NCBI GenBank assembly: GCA_002435335.1 | Contig: DJMI01000043.1 | Location: 1 to 12,278 of the forward strand | Direction: 5' to 3' | DNA: 12,278 bases | Origin: Nitrosomonas sp. UBA6494 | GTDB lineage: Bacteria > Pseudomonadota > Gammaproteobacteria > Burkholderiales > Nitrosomonadaceae | Part shown: in pieces, positions 1-7,133 of the stretch | Layout: each line of letters starts with the position of its first letter | How positions within the stretch are numbered: position 1 is the stretch's first letter | Made by a program: the position numbers and the translations under genes | The notes under the pieces: model-generated | What the model saw: the letters and a program-made list of their open reading frames with translations, nothing else | The model's database searches: none | What the model was told of the DNA's origin: nothing

Positions 1-7
1 AAAATAC

Positions 8-23
8 TCAAGCGGCTGCTTGA
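8..23 (+). terminator. Terminator-like hairpin at the window edge
   Basis: TCAAGC and GCTTGA form a perfect 6-bp stem around a GGCT loop. Only a short, interrupted T-rich stretch (TGTACTGCTTT) follows. It may terminate a gene lying left of the window. No coding frame can be assigned to positions 1-36 with confidence. Confidence 0.3.
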
Positions 24-40
24 TGTACTGCTTTCCCTAG

Positions 41-197
41 GAGTCTATCGGACTTAAGCAATCGTAGCGAGTTACGTGAGAGAGTAATTACGGATTTTCA
101 TGGTTTTAGGCGCACAGATAATATATGCAACAATAAACGTGAAAATATGAATCGTTATGCCATGGCGCAGTAGTTTAGTTTTAAATCCGACAGACCC
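41..197. mobile_element. Small inverted-repeat element (MITE-like or deleted IS remnant) flanked by CTAG
   Basis: Positions 41-56 (GAGTCTATCGGACTTA) and the reverse complement of 182-197 (GGGTCTGTCGGATTTA) match at 13 of 16 bases. Each end is flanked by CTAG (37-40 and 198-201), as expected for a 4-bp target duplication. The interior is about 125 bp, too short for a transposase. A short open stretch at 147-173 (reads MNRYAMAQ then stop) ends 24 bp before the right border, where the 3' end of a transposase gene would normally lie. This suggests an internally deleted insertion sequence. CTAG targets fit the IS5 group, which favours YTAR sites; the family assignment is inference. Confidence 0.6.
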
Positions 198-287
198 CTA
201 GAACAAGGGATGAGTTTGATACTGTGAACTTATCCTTTGTGAGGCGAATCGAAAGTGTGATTAGTACAAAAATGCAGAGGAAGAATT

Positions 288-698
288 GTGTATATCAATC
301 AGTCATTCGAGTTTATTGGTAAAAAGATAGTATTTGGCGGCGCATTATTAGTATTGTTAATGGCATTGTTCGAGGTTCAAAGTGCTTTTGCGCATGCTAT
401 GCTTGTTAAATCAGATCCACCACGAAGAGCAACTTTCTCAGTTTCGCCAAAGCAAATTCAGCTTTGGTTTAATGAAAAAGTGGAGGGAGCCTATGCATCG
501 ATAGTGGTTCGTGATGCAAATAAAAATACGGTGACAGAAAATAATCCCGAGATCGTTCCTGATGACCCGAAGTCGATTATATTGAAGTTGCCTGAGATGG
601 AATCAGGGCGATATACAGTACATTATCGTGTAATGTCGGTAGATGGTCATATTATTGAATCAAATTACGATTTTAATGTAAAACTTAAAACACAGTAG
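288..698 (+). CDS. copC: CopC-type periplasmic copper-binding protein
   Basis: CopC proteins carry copper in the periplasm and usually partner the membrane protein CopD. This 136-aa product has a signal peptide (hydrophobic core about residues 14-34) with likely cleavage after AFA-35, leaving His36 as the mature N-terminus. A single CopC beta-sandwich domain follows. The Cu(II) ligand set known for the family is visible: His36 (mature His1), Glu63 in FNEKVE, and Asp119/His121 in SVDGH. The Met-rich Cu(I) loop of Pseudomonas CopC is absent, so it probably binds Cu(II) only. The start is GTG, supported by AGAGGAAG just upstream; the ATG at 272 is out of frame and soon hits a stop. copD begins 2 nt after the stop, so the two are co-transcribed. 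In ammonia oxidisers copCD often follow the amoCAB genes; whether that holds here lies outside the window. Confidence 0.9.
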   Translation: MYINQSFEFIGKKIVFGGALLVLLMALFEVQSAFAHAMLVKSDPPRRATFSVSPKQIQLWFNEKVEGAYASIVVRDANKNTVTENNPEIVPDDPKSIILKLPEMESGRYTVHYRVMSVDGHIIESNYDFNVKLKTQ

Positions 699-700
699 TA

Positions 701-2731
701 ATGATAGAAGTTATTGCCCCAATAGCACATTGGGTACAGCTTGTTGCAAGTTTGTTTTTGTTGGGTGGATGTGCCTTCATAGTCATTGCGAATATCGGTA
801 AGCAAGCGTATTTGCAGGCATGGATTCAAAAATTAGAGCGGTTATTTCTTTGGGCTGCCTATAGTATTCCTATTTGTTTAATCGTTATTTTTATAACGAT
901 GATTGCTCAACCAGCCGGATTGACAGGCGATTCACAACAACAAAAGTTTTGGCTTGAGGTTATTTACGAAACACAACCCGGTCAAATTTGGGCTGCTCGA
1001 TTTATATCAGCATGCCTGTTGTTTTTGTCAATCTTGTTTTTGGTAAAGTCTGCTACAAAGAAACGTTGGCATTATTGTTTTGTGGCAGCCATTGCTACAC
1101 TGCCTCTTATTGCCGGTTCGATGGCAAGCCACATTGCCTCAGAAGAGTTATCCACATTAATAGTTTCGCTCTATGCACTTCATTTGATTTCTGCGGGATT
1201 ATGGTTTGGTGCATTGCCCGCTTTTCTTTTGCTTGTGCAAGATCAGTTAAAGGGCGGGAAGCTTAACAAAGTAAAATATCGTGGAATTGAGGCTTTGAAA
1301 CTATTTTCTGCAATCGCATTCCCGGTCATGTTACTGCTAATCTTATCAGGTATATTTGTGGCCGATCGATTGCTCGATGGACGTTATGTCGGATTGGTTG
1401 CGGCACCATACGGCTGGTTATTGAGTGGCAAGATAGTTTTGTTGAGTTTGATCCTACTGATTGCTGCATCTATTAAAGGAATCTGGTTGTCGATGCTGAC
1501 AGGTAATAAAGAATCGATTGCTATCGATCAAAGACGTGTAGGATTGCAAAAGTGGATGCGTATTCAGTTTTTGTTGGCAGTGGTTTTGATTATTTTATCA
1601 ACATGGATTGCAAACACTACGCCGGCTAAATATTTCTTCATTGACAATTGGCCACTGCCATTTCGATTTTCAGTAGATGCGACATGGAACAAACCGAATG
1701 TTGCATGGCAAGTTTGGACCGGTTTGACGGTAGCATTGATTTCAGTACTCACTATGCAGTTTGGCAGATTAAGAAATTGGTCGCTTACGCGTCTAATTGC
1801 AATTCCAGGAATGATGTTCGTCTCTGCTATGGCAATTACTCTGCCTCCATTAACAATCGAAGCTTATCCAGAAACTTATCGTAGACCTCCTGTACCTTTT
1901 GATGTGGTATCAATTGCTAACGGCGCAATGGCATATGAACGGTATTGCGTAGAGTGCCATGGTCTACAAGGTATGGGTAATGGAATCAAATCGCGTACGT
2001 TATCCACTAAATTGCCAGACTTGTTGATAGAGCCGCACATTATCGAGCATACACCCGGCGATTTTTATAATTGGATTACATACGGGATGAAAAATACCGA
2101 TATGCCAGGGTTTGCAGAAAAATTATCTGAAAATGAACGATGGGATTTGATTAATTATATCCATGCACTTTCTCGAGGATATCAAGCACGCATTTTGTCA
2201 CCCGAAATTGTTCTTGATCAGGCTTTTGCTAAGCCCCCTTTGTTTTTATTTAATAAAGATGGTGAGGCATTTAATTCATTACAAGCATTTCGGGGTAAGA
2301 ATCATGTTTTGATGGTTTTGTTTTCATGGCCGCAATCACAAGTGCGACTAGAGCAGTTGAAGATGGCTTCAGAACGACTAAAAGAGCAACATGTTGCTGT
2401 TATTGTAGTGCCGATTAATGAATTTGATTCTAAAAACTTGAAGGAAATTGCAGATACATTGCCTTATTTCGTGGTTACGCAAGGAGCCAAAGAAATAGTT
2501 GATAGTTTTATGTTGTGGCGGCGAACCGTAAGTCATCCCGATATTATCGGTCGAGGATCTAATCCTGAACATATCGAATTTCTATTTGATAAAAATAGTT
2601 ATTTACGTGCACGCTGGATCCCTTCCAGAGATCAAAAAGGATGGTCTGACATTGATTACTTAGTAAAACAGGTTGAACAGTTGCAACAGGAACAAACGAA
2701 ATTTCCGATTCCGGAGGAGTTTGTCCGTTGA
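701..2731 (+). CDS. copD: CopD copper-resistance membrane protein fused to cytochrome c and thioredoxin-like domains
   Basis: This 676-aa protein has three parts. Residues 1 to about 385 are strongly hydrophobic, with roughly ten membrane segments, and include the CopD domain (conserved stretch LHLISAGLWFGALP near 160). Residues about 400-495 form a mono-haem cytochrome c domain with CVECH (Cys416, Cys419, His420) and Met468 in DMPGF as probable axial ligand. Residues about 515-676 resemble a thioredoxin/redoxin fold but contain no cysteine, so this part cannot be a thiol oxidoreductase. Typical CopD proteins are around 300 aa, so more than half of this one is extra. The haem domain should face the periplasm and need the Ccm system, part of which is encoded further right. 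The likely role is copper movement across the inner membrane together with CopC, possibly with electron transfer. The fusion layout is seen; its function is inference. Confidence 0.88.
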   Translation: MIEVIAPIAHWVQLVASLFLLGGCAFIVIANIGKQAYLQAWIQKLERLFLWAAYSIPICLIVIFITMIAQPAGLTGDSQQQKFWLEVIYETQPGQIWAARFISACLLFLSILFLVKSATKKRWHYCFVAAIATLPLIAGSMASHIASEELSTLIVSLYALHLISAGLWFGALPAFLLLVQDQLKGGKLNKVKYRGIEALKLFSAIAFPVMLLLILSGIFVADRLLDGRYVGLVAAPYGWLLSGKIVLLSLILLIAASIKGIWLSMLTGNKESIAIDQRRVGLQKWMRIQFLLAVVLIILSTWIANTTPAKYFFIDNWPLPFRFSVDATWNKPNVAWQVWTGLTVALISVLTMQFGRLRNWSLTRLIAIPGMMFVSAMAITLPPLTIEAYPETYRRPPVPFDVVSIANGAMAYERYCVECHGLQGMGNGIKSRTLSTKLPDLLIEPHIIEHTPGDFYNWITYGMKNTDMPGFAEKLSENERWDLINYIHALSRGYQARILSPEIVLDQAFAKPPLFLFNKDGEAFNSLQAFRGKNHVLMVLFSWPQSQVRLEQLKMASERLKEQHVAVIVVPINEFDSKNLKEIADTLPYFVVTQGAKEIVDSFMLWRRTVSHPDIIGRGSNPEHIEFLFDKNSYLRARWIPSRDQKGWSDIDYLVKQVEQLQQEQTKFPIPEEFVR

Positions 2732-2767
2732 TCGGTTTAATTAAATAGTTGTAAGGTTTTTATCGCA

Positions 2768-3190
2768 TTGGTTCTAACGGACAATTCAGCACTACATGTT
2801 TCTTTGCCGGATGAGCAGCCTGTATTGCGTACAGTGCCGATGCCATCCGATACAAACTATGCAGGCGATATTTTTGGTGGTTGGATTATGTCGCAGGTCG
2901 ATGTCGCGGGTAGTATACTGGCAATTCGACGTGCGCGCGGGCGAGTTGCTACTGTGGCGGTCAATTCTTTTGTTTTTAAACAACCGGTATTAGTCGGTGA
3001 TCTGGTCAGTTTTTATGCGAGTATTATTAAGATAGGACGCACTTCAATTACTGTCGATGTGGCAGTTTATGCACAACGCGGCGTTCGAGAAGGCGGCAAT
3101 GAAATTTGCATCAAAGTAACTGAAGCCGTGTTGACTTATGTTGCCATTGATAACGATAGGCGACCGAGGGTTGTGCCTCAAGAATGTTAA
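2768..3190 (+). CDS. YciA-like acyl-CoA thioesterase
   Basis: This 140-aa single hotdog-fold protein belongs to the YciA/acyl-CoA hydrolase group, which cleaves acyl-CoA to free acid and CoA in the cytoplasm. The signature is TNYAGDIFGGWIMSQVD at residues 29-45; Asp34 and Asp45 lie in the conserved active-site segment. AVNSFVFKQPVLVGDLVSFYA further on is the usual second conserved block. The length is normal for the family. The start is uncertain. TTG at 2768 has TAAGG 11 nt upstream. No in-frame ATG precedes the conserved core except Met25, which would trim the first beta strand. The gene follows copD by 36 bp and could be read through from it, but no functional link to copper is evident. 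The downstream apeB gene converges on it. Confidence 0.85.
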   Translation: MVLTDNSALHVSLPDEQPVLRTVPMPSDTNYAGDIFGGWIMSQVDVAGSILAIRRARGRVATVAVNSFVFKQPVLVGDLVSFYASIIKIGRTSITVDVAVYAQRGVREGGNEICIKVTEAVLTYVAIDNDRRPRVVPQEC

Positions 3191-3212
3191 ACAATGAAAA
3201 TAGATATTTACA

Positions 3213-4517
3213 TTATTGGAAAAACTGTTTCATTACCTTGATCATATACTCGTGATCTTGGACTCCGGCACTCTCCCTGACACTATGCATGGCCCACATA
3301 GGGCAGCCTATGTCGACGCTACGGATACCGAGTTTCGCTGACACAATCGGGCCAATGGTACTGCCGCAAGGCAAATCGCTGCGATGTGAATAGCGTTGAT
3401 ATGGAACATTCGCGTTCTCGCAATACTGGATTAAGCAGGCTACGGAAATGCTTTCTGAGCTGTAACGGCGATTTGAATTGGATTTGATTACAGGTCCTTG
3501 ATTGACTAAAACTTTGTGATCGGCATCGTAGGCTGAAGGAAAGTTAGGGTGATAAGCGTGTGCCATGTCGGCACTGATCAGAAAACTGTTTGCGAAGGCA
3601 CGTGCGGTGTCTTCACGATCCATCGAAAACGTCGAACATATGCGTTGTAATACATCAGGTAGAAAACTACCGGCAGCACCAATATGGCTTTCGCTGCCGA
3701 TTTCTTCATGATCAAATAAGGCACAAACCAGAGTATTTTCGGGATTTTCTAAAATACCGCCATCCAATAATGCTTGTAATGCTGCATGGCAAGAAGCCAG
3801 ATTGTCGATTTGGCTGTTTGCATAAAACTCTTGATTTGCTCCCCAGAATGCGCCCTTTTGTGTGTCATAAACCGATAAATCCCATGACAAAATCTGGTTG
3901 GCATCTGTGCCGGTTTTCTGTGCCAGTAATGATTTGAAAAATGATTGCGGTAATTGATCCTCAGCTAACTGAGTCAGCAGCAGTGGCAACTCATTTTGTT
4001 TATGCAATTTTAAGCCTTCTTCATTGACGCCCCGATTCATGTGAATTGCAAGATTGGGTAAACGCAGCAATGATTGATCGAATCGAATCAATTGGTGTGT
4101 AAGATTGCCTTGTTGGTCGATATGACTGATTCGGCCAGCTAAGCTTAAATCACGATCAGTAAAGGTTGCAAGTATCGGCCCACCATATATTTCAACGCTC
4201 AACCTTGCAAAACCATGATTTGTGGTTGCAGCGTTGGGTCTGATTCTAAATCCTGGCGAATCGGTGTGAGCGCCGATAATTCTGAAACCAGCGTCCGCTA
4301 CTGGTTTTTTACCCACTACAAACAACACAACTGAAGAATCATCACGCACCACATAATACCGCCCGCTTGTTCGCAATAGCCATTTAGCGGTCTCATCAAG
4401 TTTGATAAAACCAAGCGGCTTTATTGCAGCCTCAATTGTCTCGATTACATGCCACGGGCTAGGACTCGTATCGATAAAAGCTAATAAATCCTGAACTTGT
4501 TCTTGTTTATTTCTCAT
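3213..4517 (-). CDS. apeB: M18 family aminopeptidase (aspartyl aminopeptidase type)
   Basis: This 434-aa cytoplasmic metallo-aminopeptidase of family M18 should remove N-terminal residues, often acidic ones, from peptides. The expected two-zinc ligands and catalytic residues are all visible: His84 and Asp86 in GAHTDSPG, Asp238 in NSQIDNL, Glu271-Glu272 in DHEEIGS, Asp317 in ISADMAHAYHPN, and His411 in WAMHSVRE. Length and motif order match bacterial probable M18 aminopeptidase 2 proteins. The ATG at 4517 gives the normal family N-terminus (DLLAFIDTSPSPWHV at 11-25), although no good ribosome binding site precedes it. It is monocistronic, converging with the thioesterase gene and diverging from the comEA leader. 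No hairpin with a T-run was found in the 22 bp between the two converging stops. Confidence 0.93.
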   Translation of the reverse strand: MRNKQEQVQDLLAFIDTSPSPWHVIETIEAAIKPLGFIKLDETAKWLLRTSGRYYVVRDDSSVVLFVVGKKPVADAGFRIIGAHTDSPGFRIRPNAATTNHGFARLSVEIYGGPILATFTDRDLSLAGRISHIDQQGNLTHQLIRFDQSLLRLPNLAIHMNRGVNEEGLKLHKQNELPLLLTQLAEDQLPQSFFKSLLAQKTGTDANQILSWDLSVYDTQKGAFWGANQEFYANSQIDNLASCHAALQALLDGGILENPENTLVCALFDHEEIGSESHIGAAGSFLPDVLQRICSTFSMDREDTARAFANSFLISADMAHAYHPNFPSAYDADHKVLVNQGPVIKSNSNRRYSSESISVACLIQYCENANVPYQRYSHRSDLPCGSTIGPIVSAKLGIRSVDIGCPMWAMHSVRESAGVQDHEYMIKVMKQFFQ

Positions 4518-4655
4518 TTGTATTCAAAGTGTAAAAAAATCTTTGTTTGCTGTATGTCTGAAATATACGGTATGTGTGAACCTTAAGCAAACAAGCTCTA
4601 TCATGTTACATAAAAATATTAAATAGAATATAAATTAATTTATTCTTTAACCGTT

Positions 4656-4707
4656 AATAGGATGACCTATTGCAAGTTGCAGTAGGTTTACTTTTTTTAA
4701 TTTTTTT
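4656..4707 (+). promoter_or_regulatory. Attenuator-like leader with two mutually exclusive hairpins before comEA
   Basis: Hairpin A is AATAGG (4656-4661) paired with CCTATT (4666-4671) around ATGA. Hairpin B spans 4665-4687 and has a 10-bp stem (one G-T wobble) with a 3-nt AGT loop. It is followed at once by a T-rich run to 4707, which is the form of an intrinsic terminator. The segment 4666-4671 belongs to both stems, so the two cannot form together. The comEA ribosome binding site (AGAGGAGA, 4709-4716) begins just after the T-run. No plus-strand gene lies upstream for B to terminate, so conditional control of comEA, or the end of a short leader RNA, is the likely reading. The trigger is unknown. 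Confidence 0.45.
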
Positions 4708-4721
4708 CAGAGGAGAAAAGC

Positions 4722-5006
4722 ATGATAAAAACTCTTTTAGCAGTTGTTTTGTATTTTTTAACTGGAATCGCATTTGCGGCTGTAAATATCAATACGGCCT
4801 CGCAGGCAGAGTTGGAGGCGCTGCAAGGTATTGGTCCTGCTAAAGCTAAGGCAATTATTGAGCATCGTGAGAAGGTTGGTTCCTTTACCTCTATTGATGA
4901 CTTGGAAAAAGTAAGCGGTATTGGCCCTGGAACGATCAAACAGCTTCGTGATGTAATTACTGTGGAAGCTGCGCCAGTAGAGCCTTCATCCAATGCTGCA
5001 AAGTGA
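4722..5006 (+). CDS. comEA: Secreted ComEA-like helix-hairpin-helix DNA-binding protein
   Basis: This is a 94-aa protein with a signal peptide (residues 1-19, likely cleavage AFA/AVN) followed by a ComEA-type domain with two helix-hairpin-helix motifs: LQGIGPAKAKAII at 34-46 and VSGIGPGTIKQL at 64-75. The opening VNINTASQAELEAL is typical of the family. Such proteins bind double-stranded DNA without sequence specificity and act in DNA uptake in the periplasm of naturally competent bacteria. The short, unanchored form is common in proteobacteria. A strong AGAGGAGA site 5 nt before the ATG fixes the start. The C-terminal tail (82-94) is Ala/Pro/Ser-rich and probably disordered. No other competence gene is nearby. 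A strong terminator follows at 5048-5085, so the gene is monocistronic. Confidence 0.88.
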   Translation: MIKTLLAVVLYFLTGIAFAAVNINTASQAELEALQGIGPAKAKAIIEHREKVGSFTSIDDLEKVSGIGPGTIKQLRDVITVEAAPVEPSSNAAK

Positions 5007-5047
5007 CAGTAGTTTTATCATAGGTTAGAGAAAATTAATTTCTTCCG

Positions 5048-5085
5048 GGCGAGATAGCGGAGTGTAAAGCTTATCTCGCCTTTTT
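5048..5085 (+). terminator. Strong intrinsic terminator of comEA
   Basis: GGCGAGATA (5048-5056) and TATCTCGCC (5072-5080) form a perfect 9-bp stem with a 15-nt loop, followed by TTTTT (5081-5085). The T-run lies only on the plus-strand side, so it serves comEA rather than the converging selO gene. Confidence 0.9.
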
Positions 5086-5117
5086 ATTAAAGATGACGGA
5101 TTCAATATTAATTAGGC

Positions 5118-6599
5118 CTAAGTTCCACAGAATGTTTGATATGCCTGCTGAGTCGGGATCGGTGGAGTTAAGTAGTCGTTGTATTCAGGCATTTCGGTAT
5201 AAGGATTCGATAATGCCTTAATTAAGCGATGGATTTTTGAGTAATCGCTATGTTCTGGGGCGATTGTTAATGCTTCTTCTACCAGATGATTACGTGGAAT
5301 GATAGCCGGGTTGTTGGCCTGCATCAGGCCAATAGCGGATACTTTAGATTCGGATTGTCGCGATAATCTTTCTTGCCAACTTGTGTGCCATGCAGCAAAT
5401 TCGCAATCACGAAATAAATCATCTTTGAGCAAAGATTCTGATGCTAATGATCGGAAACTGTATGTGTAATCCTTGCGATTTTTTTGTATCCATTGCAATA
5501 GTTGTTCGATGAGATGTACATCATCATCTTCTAGGTTGAATAATCCCAGTTTTTTTCGCATTCCGGTTAACCAATATCTTTGAAAAATATCAGGAAAAGT
5601 GCCAACAGCGTGCTCTGCCAAAGTGATTGCTTCCTGGGGAATTGAATGCAACAACGGTAGTAGTGTTTCGGCAAAGCGCGCCAGATTCCATTGTGCGGCA
5701 AGAGGTTGATTGCGAAAGCTGTAGCGGCCATGATAATCGATCGAGCTGAATACGGTATCGATATCATAATTATCCATGAAAGCACAAGGGCCGTAATCGA
5801 TTGTTTCTCCGCTAATAGCCATATTGTCCGTATTCATTACGCCGTGAATAAAACCCGCCAGCATCCATTTTGCGATCAGCGAGGCTTGGCGGTCGATCAC
5901 ACTATTGAGGAACTCGAGATAGCGGTTTTCGGTGTGGATGAGATTCGGGTAGTGTCGGTGTATGGTGTAATCCGCAAGCACCCTGATGGCATCAATATTG
6001 CTTAATCTAGCCACATATTCGAATGTTCCCACACGAATATGACTGGATGCGATGCGCGTCAAAATCGCACCGGGCAGTAATGTTTCCCGTGCCACCGGTT
6101 CTCCGGTCGATACTACAGCCAAGCTTCTGGTAGTTGGGATATTAAGAGCATGCATTGCTTCGCTGACAATATACTCCCTCAACATCGGTGCCAGTGCGGC
6201 ACGTCCATCGCCACGACGTGAAAACGGTGTTTGTCCAGAGCCTTTGAGCTGAATATCAAATCGATCTCCGGTTGGCGTGACGTGTTCTCCGAGCAATATC
6301 GCTCGTCCATCACCAAGCATGGTAAAGTGACCGAATTGATGACCGGCATAGGCTTGTGCGATGGGTTGTGCACCTTTGGGCAGGCGATTGCCGGAAAACA
6401 ACATGGCGGCATCGGTATCGCTTAATTCGCTCACATTCAATCCCAATGATTCTGCCAGTACCTGATTAAAAATCGCGATGCGCGGATTCCGAACGGGTAC
6501 TGGATCCAGTGCGGCGTAGAAGGATTGTGGCAATTGCATATAACTGTTTTCAAATCGCCAACAGATATCATCTTTTGTTTCACTTAAACTAAGACTCAT
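5118..6599 (-). CDS. selO: Protein adenylyltransferase SelO (YdiU/UPF0061 family)
   Basis: SelO is a pseudokinase-fold enzyme that transfers AMP from ATP to Ser, Thr or Tyr of target proteins, linked in other bacteria to redox stress. The 493-aa product has the normal length and conserved blocks. The N-terminal block ENSYMQLPQSFYAALDPVPV spans 17-36. LKGSGQTPFSRRGDGRAAL includes Lys119. GFIHGVMNTDNMAI at 249-262 supplies Asn256, Asp258 and Asn259. DYGPCAFMD follows at 268-276, with Asp268 as the metal-binding Asp. The C-terminus ends YQTFCGT, with Cys491 at the place where eukaryotic SelO has selenocysteine and bacterial forms have cysteine. The ATG at 6599 has no clear ribosome binding site but gives the expected family start. 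The gene diverges from the DnaA-box region and its right-hand operon. Confidence 0.94.
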   Translation of the reverse strand: MSLSLSETKDDICWRFENSYMQLPQSFYAALDPVPVRNPRIAIFNQVLAESLGLNVSELSDTDAAMLFSGNRLPKGAQPIAQAYAGHQFGHFTMLGDGRAILLGEHVTPTGDRFDIQLKGSGQTPFSRRGDGRAALAPMLREYIVSEAMHALNIPTTRSLAVVSTGEPVARETLLPGAILTRIASSHIRVGTFEYVARLSNIDAIRVLADYTIHRHYPNLIHTENRYLEFLNSVIDRQASLIAKWMLAGFIHGVMNTDNMAISGETIDYGPCAFMDNYDIDTVFSSIDYHGRYSFRNQPLAAQWNLARFAETLLPLLHSIPQEAITLAEHAVGTFPDIFQRYWLTGMRKKLGLFNLEDDDVHLIEQLLQWIQKNRKDYTYSFRSLASESLLKDDLFRDCEFAAWHTSWQERLSRQSESKVSAIGLMQANNPAIIPRNHLVEEALTIAPEHSDYSKIHRLIKALSNPYTEMPEYNDYLTPPIPTQQAYQTFCGT

Positions 6600-6717
6600 A
6601 AAATTTCGTTAACAAATCGAGAAATGAATCACGCCATTATAGTGGTGTCGGTTGATACATCTGAAGCAAAAAAGTGAAATTACGACGCAATCACATTGTT
6701 TTACATAATGTTTATTC

Positions 6718-6753
6718 GTTATCCACAATTTCTGTGGATAACTTTGTGAATAA
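6718..6753. promoter_or_regulatory. Cluster of three consensus DnaA boxes
   Basis: TTATCCACA lies at 6719-6727. Its exact inverse TGTGGATAA is at 6733-6741, forming with the flanking G and C a 10-bp perfect inverted repeat (6718-6742). TGTGAATAA at 6745-6753 is the inverse of TTATTCACA. All three fit the DnaA consensus TTATNCACA. TGTGGATTA at 6913-6921 differs by one base. AT-rich DNA and an IHF site lie to the right, as in oriC, datA or DARS-type DnaA loci. dnaA itself is not nearby. Confidence 0.65.
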
Positions 6754-6839
6754 TTGTGATGTATGAAATGCTAACTTATAAATTTCTAAGGGTTTTCCTT
6801 AGATTGATTAAATATTTCTCATTGTTATTGTTTTATTTT

Positions 6840-6852
6840 AATCAATAAGTTA
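6840..6852 (+). promoter_or_regulatory. Consensus IHF-binding site
   Basis: AATCAATAAGTTA fits WATCAANNNNTTR exactly. It follows an AT-rich run and lies about 90 bp right of the DnaA-box cluster, a spacing compatible with DNA bending at a DnaA-controlled locus. A 9-position match can occur by chance in AT-rich DNA. Confidence 0.4.
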
Positions 6853-7133
6853 CGATGGCATTTGTGGCTTGTTATTAAGTAATCAAGAGTGATTTAAGTA
6901 ACCATTTAAAATTGTGGATTATTTGGAAAGTCAAGAAAAATGTGATGAAAATATCGGTGGGTTTGGTTTGGTGCTCGAGAGTTATGATGCGCGTGATTAT
7001 TTTTAATATACAGCAGCTATACGCAAAAAAATAATAATGGAGTCTGCCGCAAAATTTCTCGAGTCTGGATTAATTACGGTTTCTGGCTTAATGCCATTAT
7101 GTTGCTATAACGTCATGTTAATAGGGGGTTATT

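Larger units (their letters stand above)
6600..7133. other. 534-bp AT-rich intergenic region between divergent genes
   Basis: No coding gene could be supported here. The region contains the DnaA-box cluster (6718-6753), a 7-bp stem TCTAAGG/CCTTAGA around GTTTT (6785-6803) without a T-run, a very AT-rich stretch from about 6776 to 6850, a consensus IHF site (6840-6852), a direct repeat TTAAGTAA (6875-6882 and 6894-6901), and a near-match DnaA box at 6913-6921. Promoters for selO and for the acidic orphan gene must also lie here; a possible -10 box TATAAC is at 7106-7111, but its -35 is poor. Confidence 0.7.

Noticed and set aside
3191..3230. AATGAAA/TTTCATT inverted repeat between the thioesterase and apeB genes as a bidirectional terminator
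   Set aside because: Only 7 A/T-rich pairs with a loop of nearly 30 nt, and no T-run.
6718..6742. The DnaA-box inverted repeat read as a transcription terminator
   Set aside because: The stem is AT-rich, no T-run follows on either strand, and the arms are exact DnaA boxes.
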